Positions 20,534-27,509 of a stretch of DNA of 64,000 nt are shown piece after piece (the first letter of the stretch is position 1; every line of letters begins with the position of its first letter). Origin of the DNA: Thermus oshimai DSM 12092 (lineage in GTDB: Bacteria; Deinococcota; Deinococci; Deinococcales; Thermaceae); contig NZ_KB890624.1 in NCBI RefSeq assembly GCF_000373145.1, positions 200 to 64,199 of the forward strand, in the 5' to 3' direction. The position numbers and the translations under genes are program-made. The notes under the pieces are model-generated. The model was not told the origin of the DNA. It did no database searches and saw nothing but the letters and a program-made list of their open reading frames with translations.

Positions 20534-21619
20534 CTAGTGGACCAAAAGGAGCAGGCCCAGGCCCCAGAACCCCAGGGCGGGCCAGGGGTGGGGCCGCTTC
20601 AGGGCCAGGTGGAGGAGGACCACCCCCAGAAGGGCCAGGAGGGGATGGGGGAGGAACTTCCCTGCGAAGGCCAGGTAGAGAAGGCCAAGAAGGGCGTTCA
20701 GGTCGTAAAGCCCCACCAGGATGCGCACGCTCCGGGGCACCTCTTTCCGGAAGAAGAGGTACCCCCCCGCGAGGAAGGCCAGGGCGATGAGGCCGAAGCC
20801 CAAGGCGCGGTGGAGGAGGGGCACCCCTAGGAGGGCGGTGGGGAGGCCCTCCAGGGTGAAGCCCAGGGCCGTGGCCAACACCACAAGGAGGCCGAAGCCC
20901 ATCTGCGTCCAGCCGATGACCCGGGCGGGCACGGGGGGTCGGAAAAGGGCGTGGGCGCCGTAAAGGGCGAGGAGGCTTAAGGCCAGGCCCACGGTCCAGG
21001 GGAGAAGGGCAAAGGCCAAGAGGGCGGAGAGGAAAAGGGCGATAAGGGCCGGATGGCGCTTCGGGTTCTGGCCCCGGGCCCTTAAGACCTGGGTGCGGGC
21101 GTAGTAGAGCGCGGCCACGTCCCTTAGGGCTAAGGCCAGGAAGGCCCCCAGGGCCACCTCCCCACCCAGCCCCCCGGCCAGAGCCCCGGCGGGGGCTAGG
21201 CTGGCCATGAAAAGGGCCGCGGCCACCTCGGGAAAGAGCTCCCGGGCGCGGTTCTCCACGTCCGCCCAGAGGGTGTAGGCCCCCAAGGGGAGGGCCAGGA
21301 GGAGGGGGAGGAGGAAGGGCCCCTTGGCGGTGAGGAGGGCGAGGAGAAGCCCCAGGGCGCTCAGGGCCAGGTAGGCCGAGGCCACCTTGAGGGCCAAGAG
21401 GGTGCGGGGGTAGCGCTTGCCCCGCTTCAGGTCCTGGTAGGCGAGCTTGAGGGGGTGCCGGGCCAGGAAGCCAAAAAGCCCTAGCAGGAAAAGCCCGAAA
21501 GTGGCGCCTCCCGGGGCGAGGAGAAGGCCCAGGAGGATGGGTTCCAGGGTGAACCCCCACCCCCCGTGCTCCGTGGGGAGGGCTACGCTCCTTAGGGGTA
21601 CGGGCGCGGTCTTCTGCAT
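20534..21619 (-). CDS. YwiC-like membrane protein
   Basis: A 361-residue membrane protein with about 11-12 helices. The opening 'LPTEHGGWGFTLEPILLGLLLAP' and 'DLKRGKRYPRTLLALKV' are those of the YwiC family, whose founding gene in Bacillus lies with narK and fnr; function unknown. The start codon is exactly six nt after a TAAGGT -10 box, and a GGGACA-N2-TGTCCC box is centred 20.5 nt before that -10. It is therefore probably transcribed from its own leaderless, box-controlled promoter, although it also follows the NO-response genes on the same strand by 38 nt. Confidence 0.7.
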   Translation of the reverse strand: MQKTAPVPLRSVALPTEHGGWGFTLEPILLGLLLAPGGATFGLFLLGLFGFLARHPLKLAYQDLKRGKRYPRTLLALKVASAYLALSALGLLLALLTAKGPFLLPLLLALPLGAYTLWADVENRARELFPEVAAALFMASLAPAGALAGGLGGEVALGAFLALALRDVAALYYARTQVLRARGQNPKRHPALIALFLSALLAFALLPWTVGLALSLLALYGAHALFRPPVPARVIGWTQMGFGLLVVLATALGFTLEGLPTALLGVPLLHRALGFGLIALAFLAGGYLFFRKEVPRSVRILVGLYDLNALLGLLYLAFAGKFLPHPLLALLGVVLLHLALKRPHPWPALGFWGLGLLLLVH

Positions 21620-21644
21620 GGCTTCACCTTAGGGAAGGCCTCGC

Positions 21645-21658
21645 GGGACAGGTGTCCC
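21645..21658 (-). promoter_or_regulatory. GGGACA-N2-TGTCCC box upstream of the YwiC-like gene
   Basis: Perfect palindrome apart from the two central bases. It ends on the stop codon of the mini membrane protein gene. Its centre is 20.5 nt from TAAGGT (21631-21626), which sits six nt before the ATG. Confidence 0.6.
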
Positions 21659-22032
21659 TAACGCCAGAGAACCTCCAGCACGAGGAGGACGAAGAGGAGG
21701 AGGGCCGCATACTCCAGGAGGGCGAAAACGCCCCAAAGCCCCACCAGGCCCAGCCCCCAGGCCAGGGCCATGCCCAAGAGGGCCAGGTTGGCCAAGAGCA
21801 CCTGGAAAAGGGCCACCCCGGGCCTCCGGAAGACCACCCCCCGGAACCGGGGCAGGGCGTGGTAGGCCACCCCGTAGATCATGAGCCCCACAAAGCCCAA
21901 CAGGTTCATGTGGGCGTGGGCGGGCCGCCAGGCGTAGGGGAGAAGCCCAAGGCCCAGAAGGAGCCCCACCAGGCCGGCGGCGGCCAGCCAAAAGAGGGCC
22001 GTGGTGAGGGCCAGGCGGCTGGCGGCGATCAT
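21658..22032 (-). CDS. Small heme-copper-oxidase-like membrane protein
   Basis: A 124-residue protein with four hydrophobic segments. The motif 'HAHMNLLGFVGLMIYGVAYHALPR' resembles one helix of NorB/CcoN-type catalytic subunits (H-x-H-x2-L-x-G ... M-x-G-V-A-Y-x2-P-R). It is far too short to be a complete oxidase and lacks the remaining metal ligands. The start overlaps the cupin gene stop (ATGA). A second protein of this kind is at 49449-49883. Perhaps a heme-binding electron carrier or NO-related accessory; that is inference. Confidence 0.7.
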   Translation of the reverse strand: MIAASRLALTTALFWLAAAGLVGLLLGLGLLPYAWRPAHAHMNLLGFVGLMIYGVAYHALPRFRGVVFRRPGVALFQVLLANLALLGMALAWGLGLVGLWGVFALLEYAALLLFVLLVLEVLWR

Positions 22033-22325
22033 GGCCTGGGGGCGATGATCCCGAGGACCAGGAAACGCCCCTGGCCCGCCCTTGCCCCGTGGGGCTCTCC
22101 CGGCTCGGCCATGAGCAAGGTTCCCGCCCGGGCTTCCAAGGAGCGCTCCCCGGCCCAAAGGACCCCTTCCCCCTCGAGGGCCAGGAGGAAAACCCAGGGC
22201 TCCCCCCGCCCCTTTACCTCCTGCCCCTCCTGGAGGCTGAAGAGGACCAGGCGGACCTCAGGGTGGTCGGCCAGGAGCTCCACCCCCCGCACCGCTCCGT
22301 AGCGGGCTTTTTCCAGGAGGTTCAC
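22029..22325 (-). CDS. Small cupin-domain protein
   Basis: A 98-residue single-cupin protein. 'VFLLALEGEGVLWAGERSLEARAGTLLMAEPGEPHGARAG' is the cupin core with the PGEPH metal-site segment. The partner ligands of the first cupin motif are poorly conserved, so metal binding is uncertain. It overlaps both neighbours by 4 nt in an operon with the ScdA-N-domain protein and the mini heme-copper-like protein. The setting suggests an NO or heme-stress role. Confidence 0.75.
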   Translation of the reverse strand: MNLLEKARYGAVRGVELLADHPEVRLVLFSLQEGQEVKGRGEPWVFLLALEGEGVLWAGERSLEARAGTLLMAEPGEPHGARAGQGRFLVLGIIAPRP

Positions 22326-22516
22326 CGCCCCTCCTTTAGGAACTCCTCCAGGGCCCTAAGGACCTCCCTTGGGTCCTGCCCGGCCTCCCGGGCCGCCTCC
22401 TCCAGGGGGAGGCTCCCCCCGCAGCAGGTGTCCAGGCCCAGGCGGTTGAGGAGGGCCACCGCCTCGGGGTGGGCCTTCAAAACCTCGTTGACCGTGGTCT
22501 TCAGGTCCAGCGCCAT
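22322..22516 (-). CDS. Stand-alone ScdA/YtfE N-terminal domain (DUF542)
   Basis: A 64-residue protein that is only the N-terminal domain of RIC (repair of iron centres; ScdA, YtfE, DnrN). The diagnostic 'LNRLGLDTCCGGSLPLEEAA' with adjacent cysteines is intact. The di-iron hemerythrin-like domain that normally follows is missing here; a cupin-hemerythrin fusion at 31647-32198 could supply it in trans (inference). An FNR-like box lies upstream at 22550-22567. First gene of the small operon. Confidence 0.85.
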   Translation of the reverse strand: MALDLKTTVNEVLKAHPEAVALLNRLGLDTCCGGSLPLEEAAREAGQDPREVLRALEEFLKEGR

Positions 22517-22549
22517 GCCCCTAGGGTGGCCCTAGGCCTTCCCGTGGGG

Positions 22550-22567
22550 CCATGACCCAGGTCAAGG
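22550..22567 (-). promoter_or_regulatory. FNR-like box upstream of the ScdA-N gene
   Basis: Minus strand: CCTTGACCTGGGTCATGG, half-sites TTGAC and GTCAT separated by 4 nt. It overlaps the end of the Rrf2 regulator gene and ends 34 nt before the ScdA-N start. Confidence 0.65.
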
Positions 22568-22981
22568 GGCGCTTTGGGGCAGGAGCTCGGCCAGGGTGAG
22601 GCCGGCCAGAGTTTTCCGGAGCTCGAGGTTCATCCGCACCAGGTTGGGCTTGAGGTAGCAGAACCCGCGCCGCTCCTCCGTGGGGCAACGCTTTAAGGTG
22701 GCGCAGAGGTCCAGGGCCACCGGCCCCGAAAGGGCCTCCATCACCCGGAGGAGGCTGATGGCCTCCGGGGGCTCCTTGAGCCATACTCCCCCCTTACGCC
22801 CCACCCGGCTTTCCACGAGCCCCGCCCGGGCCAGCTTCTGCAGCACCTTGGCCATGAAGGCGGGGGGGGCTTTCAGCTTTTCCGCCACCTCCTGGGCGGA
22901 AAGCCCAGGCTCCTCCGCCAGGAGCAAAAGGGCGTGGAGGGCGTAGGACTCTTCCCGTTTGAGGAGGGTGCGCACGCTCAT
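22562..22981 (-). CDS. Rrf2-family regulator, NsrR/IscR-like
   Basis: A 139-residue winged-helix regulator. 'YALHALLLLAEEPGLSAQEVAEKLKAPPAFMAKVLQKLARAGLVESRVGRKGG' is the Rrf2 DNA-binding domain. Three cysteines at 93, 99 and 108 match the Fe-S ligands of NsrR and IscR (the first two at the same numbers), so it is likely an NO or Fe-S sensor. It is divergent from norC and upstream of the ScdA-N operon. A CCCGTACGGG palindrome at 22996-23005, just before its start, could be its own operator. Whether it is true NsrR cannot be told. Confidence 0.85.
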   Translation of the reverse strand: MSVRTLLKREESYALHALLLLAEEPGLSAQEVAEKLKAPPAFMAKVLQKLARAGLVESRVGRKGGVWLKEPPEAISLLRVMEALSGPVALDLCATLKRCPTEERRGFCYLKPNLVRMNLELRKTLAGLTLAELLPQSAP

Positions 22982-22995
22982 CTCCCTTCACTTTA

Positions 22996-23005
22996 CCCGT
23001 ACGGG
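22996..23005. promoter_or_regulatory. CCCGTACGGG palindrome between the Rrf2 gene and norC
   Basis: A perfect 10-bp palindrome 15 nt upstream of the Rrf2 start. A possible autoregulatory operator; no second copy was noticed. Confidence 0.3.
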
Positions 23006-23024
23006 GGTTTCAGGGACCTTTGCC

Positions 23025-23042
23025 CCTTGACTCAGGTCATGG
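23025..23042 (+). promoter_or_regulatory. FNR-like box upstream of norC
   Basis: CCTTGACTCAGGTCATGG, centre 23033.5, 71.5 nt before the norC ATG. GATAAA (23050-23055) or GATTTA (23065-23070) could be the -10; the latter puts the box near -43, close to the class II position of FNR-type activators. Confidence 0.7.
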
Positions 23043-23104
23043 ATACTCGGATAAATGAATCGGAGATTTAAGGTGGGTTGGAACCCTAAGGAGGTGAAGA
23101 GGCT

Positions 23105-23770
23105 ATGGAGATCGGCTGGATAGAAACGACCATCGGGGCCCTCTTTGCCACCGTGGTGTTGACCTTATGGCTCTCGCGGGGTTCCGGATGGCTGGAACCC
23201 CGGTTTTGGCGCAACGCCGCGGTGGTGAGCAGCCTCATCATGTCGGGGATTCTGGTCTACCTTACCATAGATTCCTTGAACCAGATCCGCGAGGGCTCGG
23301 CTCGGGTGCCCGCTTACGCGGTCATCAACCGAGAAATCGGCCTTAAGCGGGACTACGAGAAGCGGCGCGACCTTCCCGTCATCGGTGAGGAGACGGGGTT
23401 CTTCGGCCGGGTGTGGAGCGAGGCCGAGGCCTACTCCCTGGTCAATAAGGGCAAGATGACCCTGCAAAGCCGCAACTGCATGGACTGCCACACCCTTCTC
23501 GGCAACGGGGCTTACTTTGCCCCAGACCTCACCCGTGCCTGGCTGGACCCCAAGTGGGAGACCATGGTCAAGTCCATGACCGGGAAGGCCACCAAGGAGG
23601 AGGCCATGGCCGAGTGGCTCCAGCACCCTGACCGTTACCCCACCTTCAGCCGCCGGATGCCCAACCTGGGTCTTTCCGAAGAGGAAGCCAAGGCTCTGGT
23701 GGCCTTCCTTAAGTGGATGTCGGCCATAGACACCAACGGTTTCCCCGACCGCTTTGCGGGGGTTCAGTAG
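23105..23770 (+). CDS. norC: Nitric oxide reductase cytochrome c subunit
   Basis: A 221-residue membrane-anchored monoheme cytochrome c, the electron-entry subunit of cNOR. One helix opens the protein (about residues 7-23) and a second follows (about 37-55). The heme c site is CMDCH near residue 125, and an axial Met is available in 'SRRMPNLGLSEEEAKALVAFLKW'. Thermus NorC carries the same central insert between anchor and heme. The ribosome site AAGGAGGTG precedes the ATG. norB follows after 12 nt. An FNR-like box controls the promoter. Confidence 0.95.
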   Translation: MEIGWIETTIGALFATVVLTLWLSRGSGWLEPRFWRNAAVVSSLIMSGILVYLTIDSLNQIREGSARVPAYAVINREIGLKRDYEKRRDLPVIGEETGFFGRVWSEAEAYSLVNKGKMTLQSRNCMDCHTLLGNGAYFAPDLTRAWLDPKWETMVKSMTGKATKEEAMAEWLQHPDRYPTFSRRMPNLGLSEEEAKALVAFLKWMSAIDTNGFPDRFAGVQ

Positions 23771-23782
23771 GGAGGTGGAAGC

Positions 23783-25213
23783 ATGACGCAGGCCATGCCT
23801 CAAGGCAAGCTTTACGAGTCGCAGAAGCTCGCCCTTTGGTATTTCTGGGTGGCCTTGGCCCTCTTTGGGGCCCAGGTGCTCTTTGGCCTTCTCGCCGCCT
23901 GGCAGTACCTGGATCCAAACTTCCTTTACGGCAAGCTGAACTTCATGACCAACCGGATGCTCCACGTAAACGCCATGATCGTCTGGCTCCTTTTGGGCTT
24001 CATGGGGGGGGTTTACTGGTTCCTACCCCTGGAGCTTGAGCGGGAAGTGGTGGGTATCCGGCTGGCTAGGCTGGCCTTCTTTACCCTCATCGCTGCGGTG
24101 GGCGTGGTGGTTTTGGTCTACCTCCTGGTCCAGTACGGGCCGGGCAACGCCCTCACCCTGTGGTTCATCACCGAAGGCCGGGAGTACATAGAGGCGCCTA
24201 GGTGGGCCGATATCGGCATCGTGGCGGTGATGGCCATTTTCCTCTACAACGTGGTGGCCACCGCCCTTAAGGCCAAGAGGATCACGGGCGTGGCCGCGGT
24301 CCTCATGTTTGACCTGGTGGCCTTGGCCGGCCTTTACACCGCGGGGATGCACTACACCCCCAACATCTCCATGGACCAGTACTTCTGGTGGTGGGTGGTC
24401 CACCTCTGGGTGGAGGCCACCTGGGAGGTCCTGGCGGGGTCCATCATGGCCATGGCCTTGATGCACCTCCTGGGCACCCCCAGGCGCATCGTGGAGACCT
24501 GGCTTTACCTGGAGGTGGCCTTGGTCTTCGGCACCGGCATCCTGGGCCTTGGCCACCATTACTTCTGGATCGGCACCCCCGAGTACTGGCTTGGCCTTGG
24601 GGGGTTTTTCAGCGCTTTAGAGCCCATCCCTCTGGTGGCCATGGTGGTCCACGCGGTGTACGATGCGGGGGTCCACCGCATGCAAACCGTGAACCAACCG
24701 GCGCTGTTTTGGGCCATCGCCCAGGCTTTTGGGAACTTCGTGGGGGCTGGGGTGTGGGGCTTCATGCAGACCCTGCCCCAGATCAACCTCTACTCCCACG
24801 GGACCCAGCTGGCCCCGGCCCATGGCCACTTGGCTTTCTTCGGGGCTTACGTGACCGCTATCCTCACCGTGATCTACATGGCCCTGCACCAGGTGCGCCG
24901 GCCTGAACTCCCCAAGTTTGACTCCAAACTTTGGAAGTGGGCCTTCGTCCTCATGGTGGTGGGTATCTTCGGCATGAGCGCGGCCATGACCGTGGCCGGA
25001 TTCACCCAAACCATGGTGGAACGGGCCATCGGTGGGAGCACCTGGCAGGCCTACATCGAGGCCCAGACCCATCCCTGGTTCCAAAACGGGATGGTCTGGC
25101 GCTTCATCTTTGGGGTCTTTTTCCTGGTGAGCTACCTGGTCCTCCTTTGGGACCTCCTTACCATCGGCAAGGGCCAGGCCCATGCGTCCAAGGGGGTGGG
25201 GGCCCATGACTAG
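23783..25213 (+). CDS. norB: Nitric oxide reductase catalytic subunit
   Basis: A 476-residue, about 12-helix heme-copper superfamily protein that reduces two NO to N2O. The FeB ligands and conserved Glu appear in 'VVHLWVEATWEVLAG' and 'GLGHHYFWIG'. The heme ligands are in 'LYSHGTQLAPAHGHLAFFGAY' and in the 'RMLHVNAMIVWLLLGFMGG' helix. Length and order fit the NorB of NorCB rather than the quinol-oxidising qNor, which has an N-terminal fusion. Its last codons overlap norH by 8 nt. Confidence 0.95.
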   Translation: MTQAMPQGKLYESQKLALWYFWVALALFGAQVLFGLLAAWQYLDPNFLYGKLNFMTNRMLHVNAMIVWLLLGFMGGVYWFLPLELEREVVGIRLARLAFFTLIAAVGVVVLVYLLVQYGPGNALTLWFITEGREYIEAPRWADIGIVAVMAIFLYNVVATALKAKRITGVAAVLMFDLVALAGLYTAGMHYTPNISMDQYFWWWVVHLWVEATWEVLAGSIMAMALMHLLGTPRRIVETWLYLEVALVFGTGILGLGHHYFWIGTPEYWLGLGGFFSALEPIPLVAMVVHAVYDAGVHRMQTVNQPALFWAIAQAFGNFVGAGVWGFMQTLPQINLYSHGTQLAPAHGHLAFFGAYVTAILTVIYMALHQVRRPELPKFDSKLWKWAFVLMVVGIFGMSAAMTVAGFTQTMVERAIGGSTWQAYIEAQTHPWFQNGMVWRFIFGVFFLVSYLVLLWDLLTIGKGQAHASKGVGAHD

Positions 25214-25502
25214 CGAGGCGGTGCGCGACCTCATGCTTTACGGCATGCTCATGGTCTCGGCCGCGGGCTTCTACGCCATGTTCTACGCCCTGGGGCGGAT
25301 GCTGGGGAGGCCAGGCGTTGTGGCGTTTTCCTACCTTTTCGCCCTTCTTCAGGCCCTGGGGGCCTTGGGCATGATCCTCCCCCCCCACCTGGATCCCTTT
25401 TGGAAGTACCTCATCGCCTTTAGCAGCGTGGTTTACCTCTTCGTTCCCCAAGGGATGTGGTGGGTGGTGACCACCTTTCACGAAAAAGAGCACGCCCACT
25501 AA
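25206..25502 (+). CDS. norH: NorH-like small membrane protein of the nor operon
   Basis: A 98-residue membrane protein with three hydrophobic segments. In Thermus denitrification clusters a small membrane protein called NorH follows norB; it is reported as part of norCBH and is specific to the group. I chose the ATG (MTSEAV) overlapping the norB end rather than an upstream start inside norB. A strong terminator follows 15 nt after the stop. The precise role is unclear; assembly or NO reductase partner is plausible. Confidence 0.8.
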   Translation: MTSEAVRDLMLYGMLMVSAAGFYAMFYALGRMLGRPGVVAFSYLFALLQALGALGMILPPHLDPFWKYLIAFSSVVYLFVPQGMWWVVTTFHEKEHAH

Positions 25503-25516
25503 CCCTACCCTTGCAA

Positions 25517-25547
25517 CCCCTACCGGCCTTGGCCGGTAGGGGTTTTT
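25517..25547 (+). terminator. Rho-independent terminator of norCBH
   Basis: Perfect 12-bp stem CCCCTACCGGCC/GGCCGGTAGGGG with a TT loop, followed by TTTTT. The stop codon of the convergent DUF454 gene lies in the hairpin. Confidence 0.92.
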
Positions 25548-25897
25548 GTGGGCACCTTTTTCCAGATGAAGTACACCCCGTAGGCGATGAGGCCCACCAC
25601 CAGGGCCTGGGCCAGGGGATGGGGCAGGCGGAGGAGGCTGAGGAAGGCCCCCAAGAGGGCAAGGGCGGTGGCCAGGGCCTTGGCCCTTAGGGGGATGCCC
25701 CGCCCTGCCCGGTAGTCCCGGACCACGGGGCCCACCTGGGGGAGGCTCAGGACCCAGGCCTCGAGGCGCGGGCTGGAGCGGGAGAAGAAATAGGCCGCTA
25801 GAAGGAAGAAGGGGGTGGCCGGCAAGACGGGCAGGAAGCTGCCCAAAAACCCCAGCCCAGTGAAAAGGAACCCTAGGAGCAAGGTAAACCGCCGCAT
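25520..25897 (-). CDS. DUF454 (YbaN-family) inner membrane protein
   Basis: A 125-residue membrane protein with about four helices. 'LGFLFTGLGFLGSFLPVLPATPFFLLAAYFFSRSSPRLEAWVL' is the DUF454 signature. Function of the family is unknown. It lies between norH and nirK but on the other strand, and its final codons run into the norH terminator, so it is compact but perhaps not part of the pathway. In other bacteria the family sometimes adjoins heme or respiration genes. Confidence 0.85.
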   Translation of the reverse strand: MRRFTLLLGFLFTGLGFLGSFLPVLPATPFFLLAAYFFSRSSPRLEAWVLSLPQVGPVVRDYRAGRGIPLRAKALATALALLGAFLSLLRLPHPLAQALVVGLIAYGVYFIWKKVPTKTPTGQGR

Positions 25898-25936
25898 CCT
25901 CCTTCTAAGGTAGCGCCTGGGGTGAGGACTCCGCTT

Positions 25937-25950
25937 GGGACAAATGTCAC
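25937..25950 (+). promoter_or_regulatory. GGAC/GTCC box 1 upstream of nirK
   Basis: GGGACAAATGTCAC, one half degenerate. Centre 15 nt before that of box 2. Confidence 0.6.
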
Positions 25951-25951
25951 A

Positions 25952-25965
25952 AGGACACCTGTCCT
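25952..25965 (+). promoter_or_regulatory. GGAC/GTCC box 2 upstream of nirK
   Basis: AGGACACCTGTCCT, perfect half-sites. Its centre is 20.5 nt before TAGGGT (25979-25984), a Thermus-like -10, with no recognisable -35: an activator-type arrangement. Confidence 0.7.
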
Positions 25966-26035
25966 GCCCTCCTTGCGCTAGGGTTTATCTCGGATAGGGA
26001 AGTCCGAGTTAGGCTTCCCAAGGAGGTGAGGAACG

Positions 26036-27394
26036 ATGTGGAAACGGATCGCGGCCCTTCTGGTGCTTAGCCTAAGCCTCCCAGCCCTGGCGGCGGTGAA
26101 GCGCTTTGAGCTCACCACCCACTCCAGCGTTTTCCCCGTGGACCAGGGGGTGTACGTCAAGGGCTTTTCCTTCAACGAGATGAGCCCAGGGCCCCTCCTG
26201 GTGGTGGAGGAAGGGGACACGGTGGAGATCGTGCTGAGGAACGAGGACTTCGTGGCCCACGGCCTTTCCATCCACGCGGCCAACACCCAGACCTCCAAGT
26301 TCCTGGGCAACGTCCAGCCGGGGGAGGAACGGGTCTTCCGCTTCCAGGCGGACTTCCCCGGGGTCTTCATGTACCACTGCGCCCCCGGGGGCCACGGCAT
26401 CATGGCCCACACCATGGGTGGGCAGCATGGGATGATCGTGGTGGAGCCCAAGAAGAAGTACCGCCTCGAGGCCGAGCTGGGCCGGGCCCCCGACCTCAAG
26501 CTCTACCTGGTCCAGAGCGAATGGTACGCCTCGGGCCGGGACTTCTTTGACGGCCGCGCCACCTACGTGGTCTTCAACGGGCAGAACTTCCGCTACGTCA
26601 AGGAGCCCATCCCCGTCCGCCCCGGCGACTACATCCGCATCTACTTCCTGAACGCGGGCCCCAACCTGACCAGCACCTTCCACGTGGTGGGGGGCGTCTG
26701 GGAGTACATGTACTACCAGGGCAACCCCGACAACGTGGTGAAGGGGAGCCAGACCGCCCTGGCGGGGCCCTCGGACTCCTGGGTGATTGAGTGGCGGGTG
26801 CCCCCTGTGGAAGGGGACTACACCCTGGTGACCCACGTGTTCGGGACGGCCATCAAGGGGGCCTTGGGCATCCTCCGGGCCAAGAAGGACGCCCCCCGGG
26901 TGGCCGAGGTGCGCGCCGAAGGCCCCAAGGCCCTTAAGGAGGTGCCCCAGGAGGCCAAGCGCGTCCTGGACCCCTACGGCCTGGGCACCCCTACGCACGA
27001 GCACACCGTGCGCAAGGCCCCGGACCCGGCCCTGCTCCAGCCCGTGGCGGTGGGGGAGAGGACGCTGGACCCCCTGCCCGTCACCATCCAGATGGTGGGC
27101 AACTCCTTCTACCCCAAGGTGGTGGAGGTGCCCGTGGGCACCACCGTGGAGTTCGTGAACGAGGATGTGTTTGACCTCCTGGAAGGGGAGCGGACCGGCC
27201 GCCACGACGCGGTGGTGGTGGACGTGAAGGGCCCGGAGCCCTTCGTCTCCCCCAAGCTGGGCCACGGGGAGAGGTGGCGGGTGACCTTCACCCAGCCCGG
27301 GGAGTACACCTACATCTGCAGCATCCACCCCTACATGCGGGGGATCATCCGGGTCTACGCCCCCACCCCCCAGGAGGCCCATAAGGGGCACTGA
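26036..27394 (+). CDS. nirK: Three-domain copper nitrite reductase
   Basis: A 452-residue periplasmic enzyme (signal peptide about residues 1-20) that reduces nitrite to NO. Two NirK cupredoxin domains are followed by a third C-terminal cupredoxin. Type 1 copper ligands in the first part are H75, C115, H125 and Q130, Gln in place of Met. Type 2 ligands are H80, H114 and H267. The catalytic Asp is replaced by S78 in 'HGLSIHA'. The C-terminal domain has its own type 1 site: H390, C428, H431, M434. All these oddities are those of the NirK known from Thermus scotoductus SA-01. Ribosome site AAGGAGGTGAGG; two GGAC/GTCC boxes upstream. Confidence 0.95.
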   Translation: MWKRIAALLVLSLSLPALAAVKRFELTTHSSVFPVDQGVYVKGFSFNEMSPGPLLVVEEGDTVEIVLRNEDFVAHGLSIHAANTQTSKFLGNVQPGEERVFRFQADFPGVFMYHCAPGGHGIMAHTMGGQHGMIVVEPKKKYRLEAELGRAPDLKLYLVQSEWYASGRDFFDGRATYVVFNGQNFRYVKEPIPVRPGDYIRIYFLNAGPNLTSTFHVVGGVWEYMYYQGNPDNVVKGSQTALAGPSDSWVIEWRVPPVEGDYTLVTHVFGTAIKGALGILRAKKDAPRVAEVRAEGPKALKEVPQEAKRVLDPYGLGTPTHEHTVRKAPDPALLQPVAVGERTLDPLPVTIQMVGNSFYPKVVEVPVGTTVEFVNEDVFDLLEGERTGRHDAVVVDVKGPEPFVSPKLGHGERWRVTFTQPGEYTYICSIHPYMRGIIRVYAPTPQEAHKGH

Positions 27395-27407
27395 GGCCCT
27401 CCTTGCC

Positions 27408-27435
27408 CCCCCGGGCCTTTGGGCCCGGGGGATTT
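27408..27435 (+). terminator. Terminator after nirK
   Basis: Stem CCCCCGGGCC/GGCCCGGGGG (27408-27417 with 27422-27431), loop TTTG, tail ATTTTGG. It separates nirK from the nirS promoter. Confidence 0.8.
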
Positions 27436-27443
27436 TGGCGGTA

Positions 27444-27457
27444 GGGACGTTTGTCTT
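27444..27457 (+). promoter_or_regulatory. GGAC/GTCC box 1 upstream of nirS
   Basis: GGGACGTTTGTCTT, abutting box 2 with 14-nt centre spacing. Confidence 0.6.
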
Positions 27458-27471
27458 AGGACACATGTCCT
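27458..27471 (+). promoter_or_regulatory. GGAC/GTCC box 2 upstream of nirS
   Basis: AGGACACATGTCCT, perfect half-sites, centred 20.5 nt before TATCCT (27485-27490), the same spacing as at nirK. A lone GGACA half follows at 27476-27480. Confidence 0.7.
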
Positions 27472-27509
27472 ATTTGGACATCTTTATCCTTGTTTTGGGA
27501 GGTAAAGCC

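Noticed and set aside
26036-27394. Classification as a multicopper oxidase or laccase
   Set aside because: The type 1/type 2 His-Cys pattern (MYHCAPGG) and second-domain H267 fit NirK; no trinuclear HxH pairs of laccases are present.
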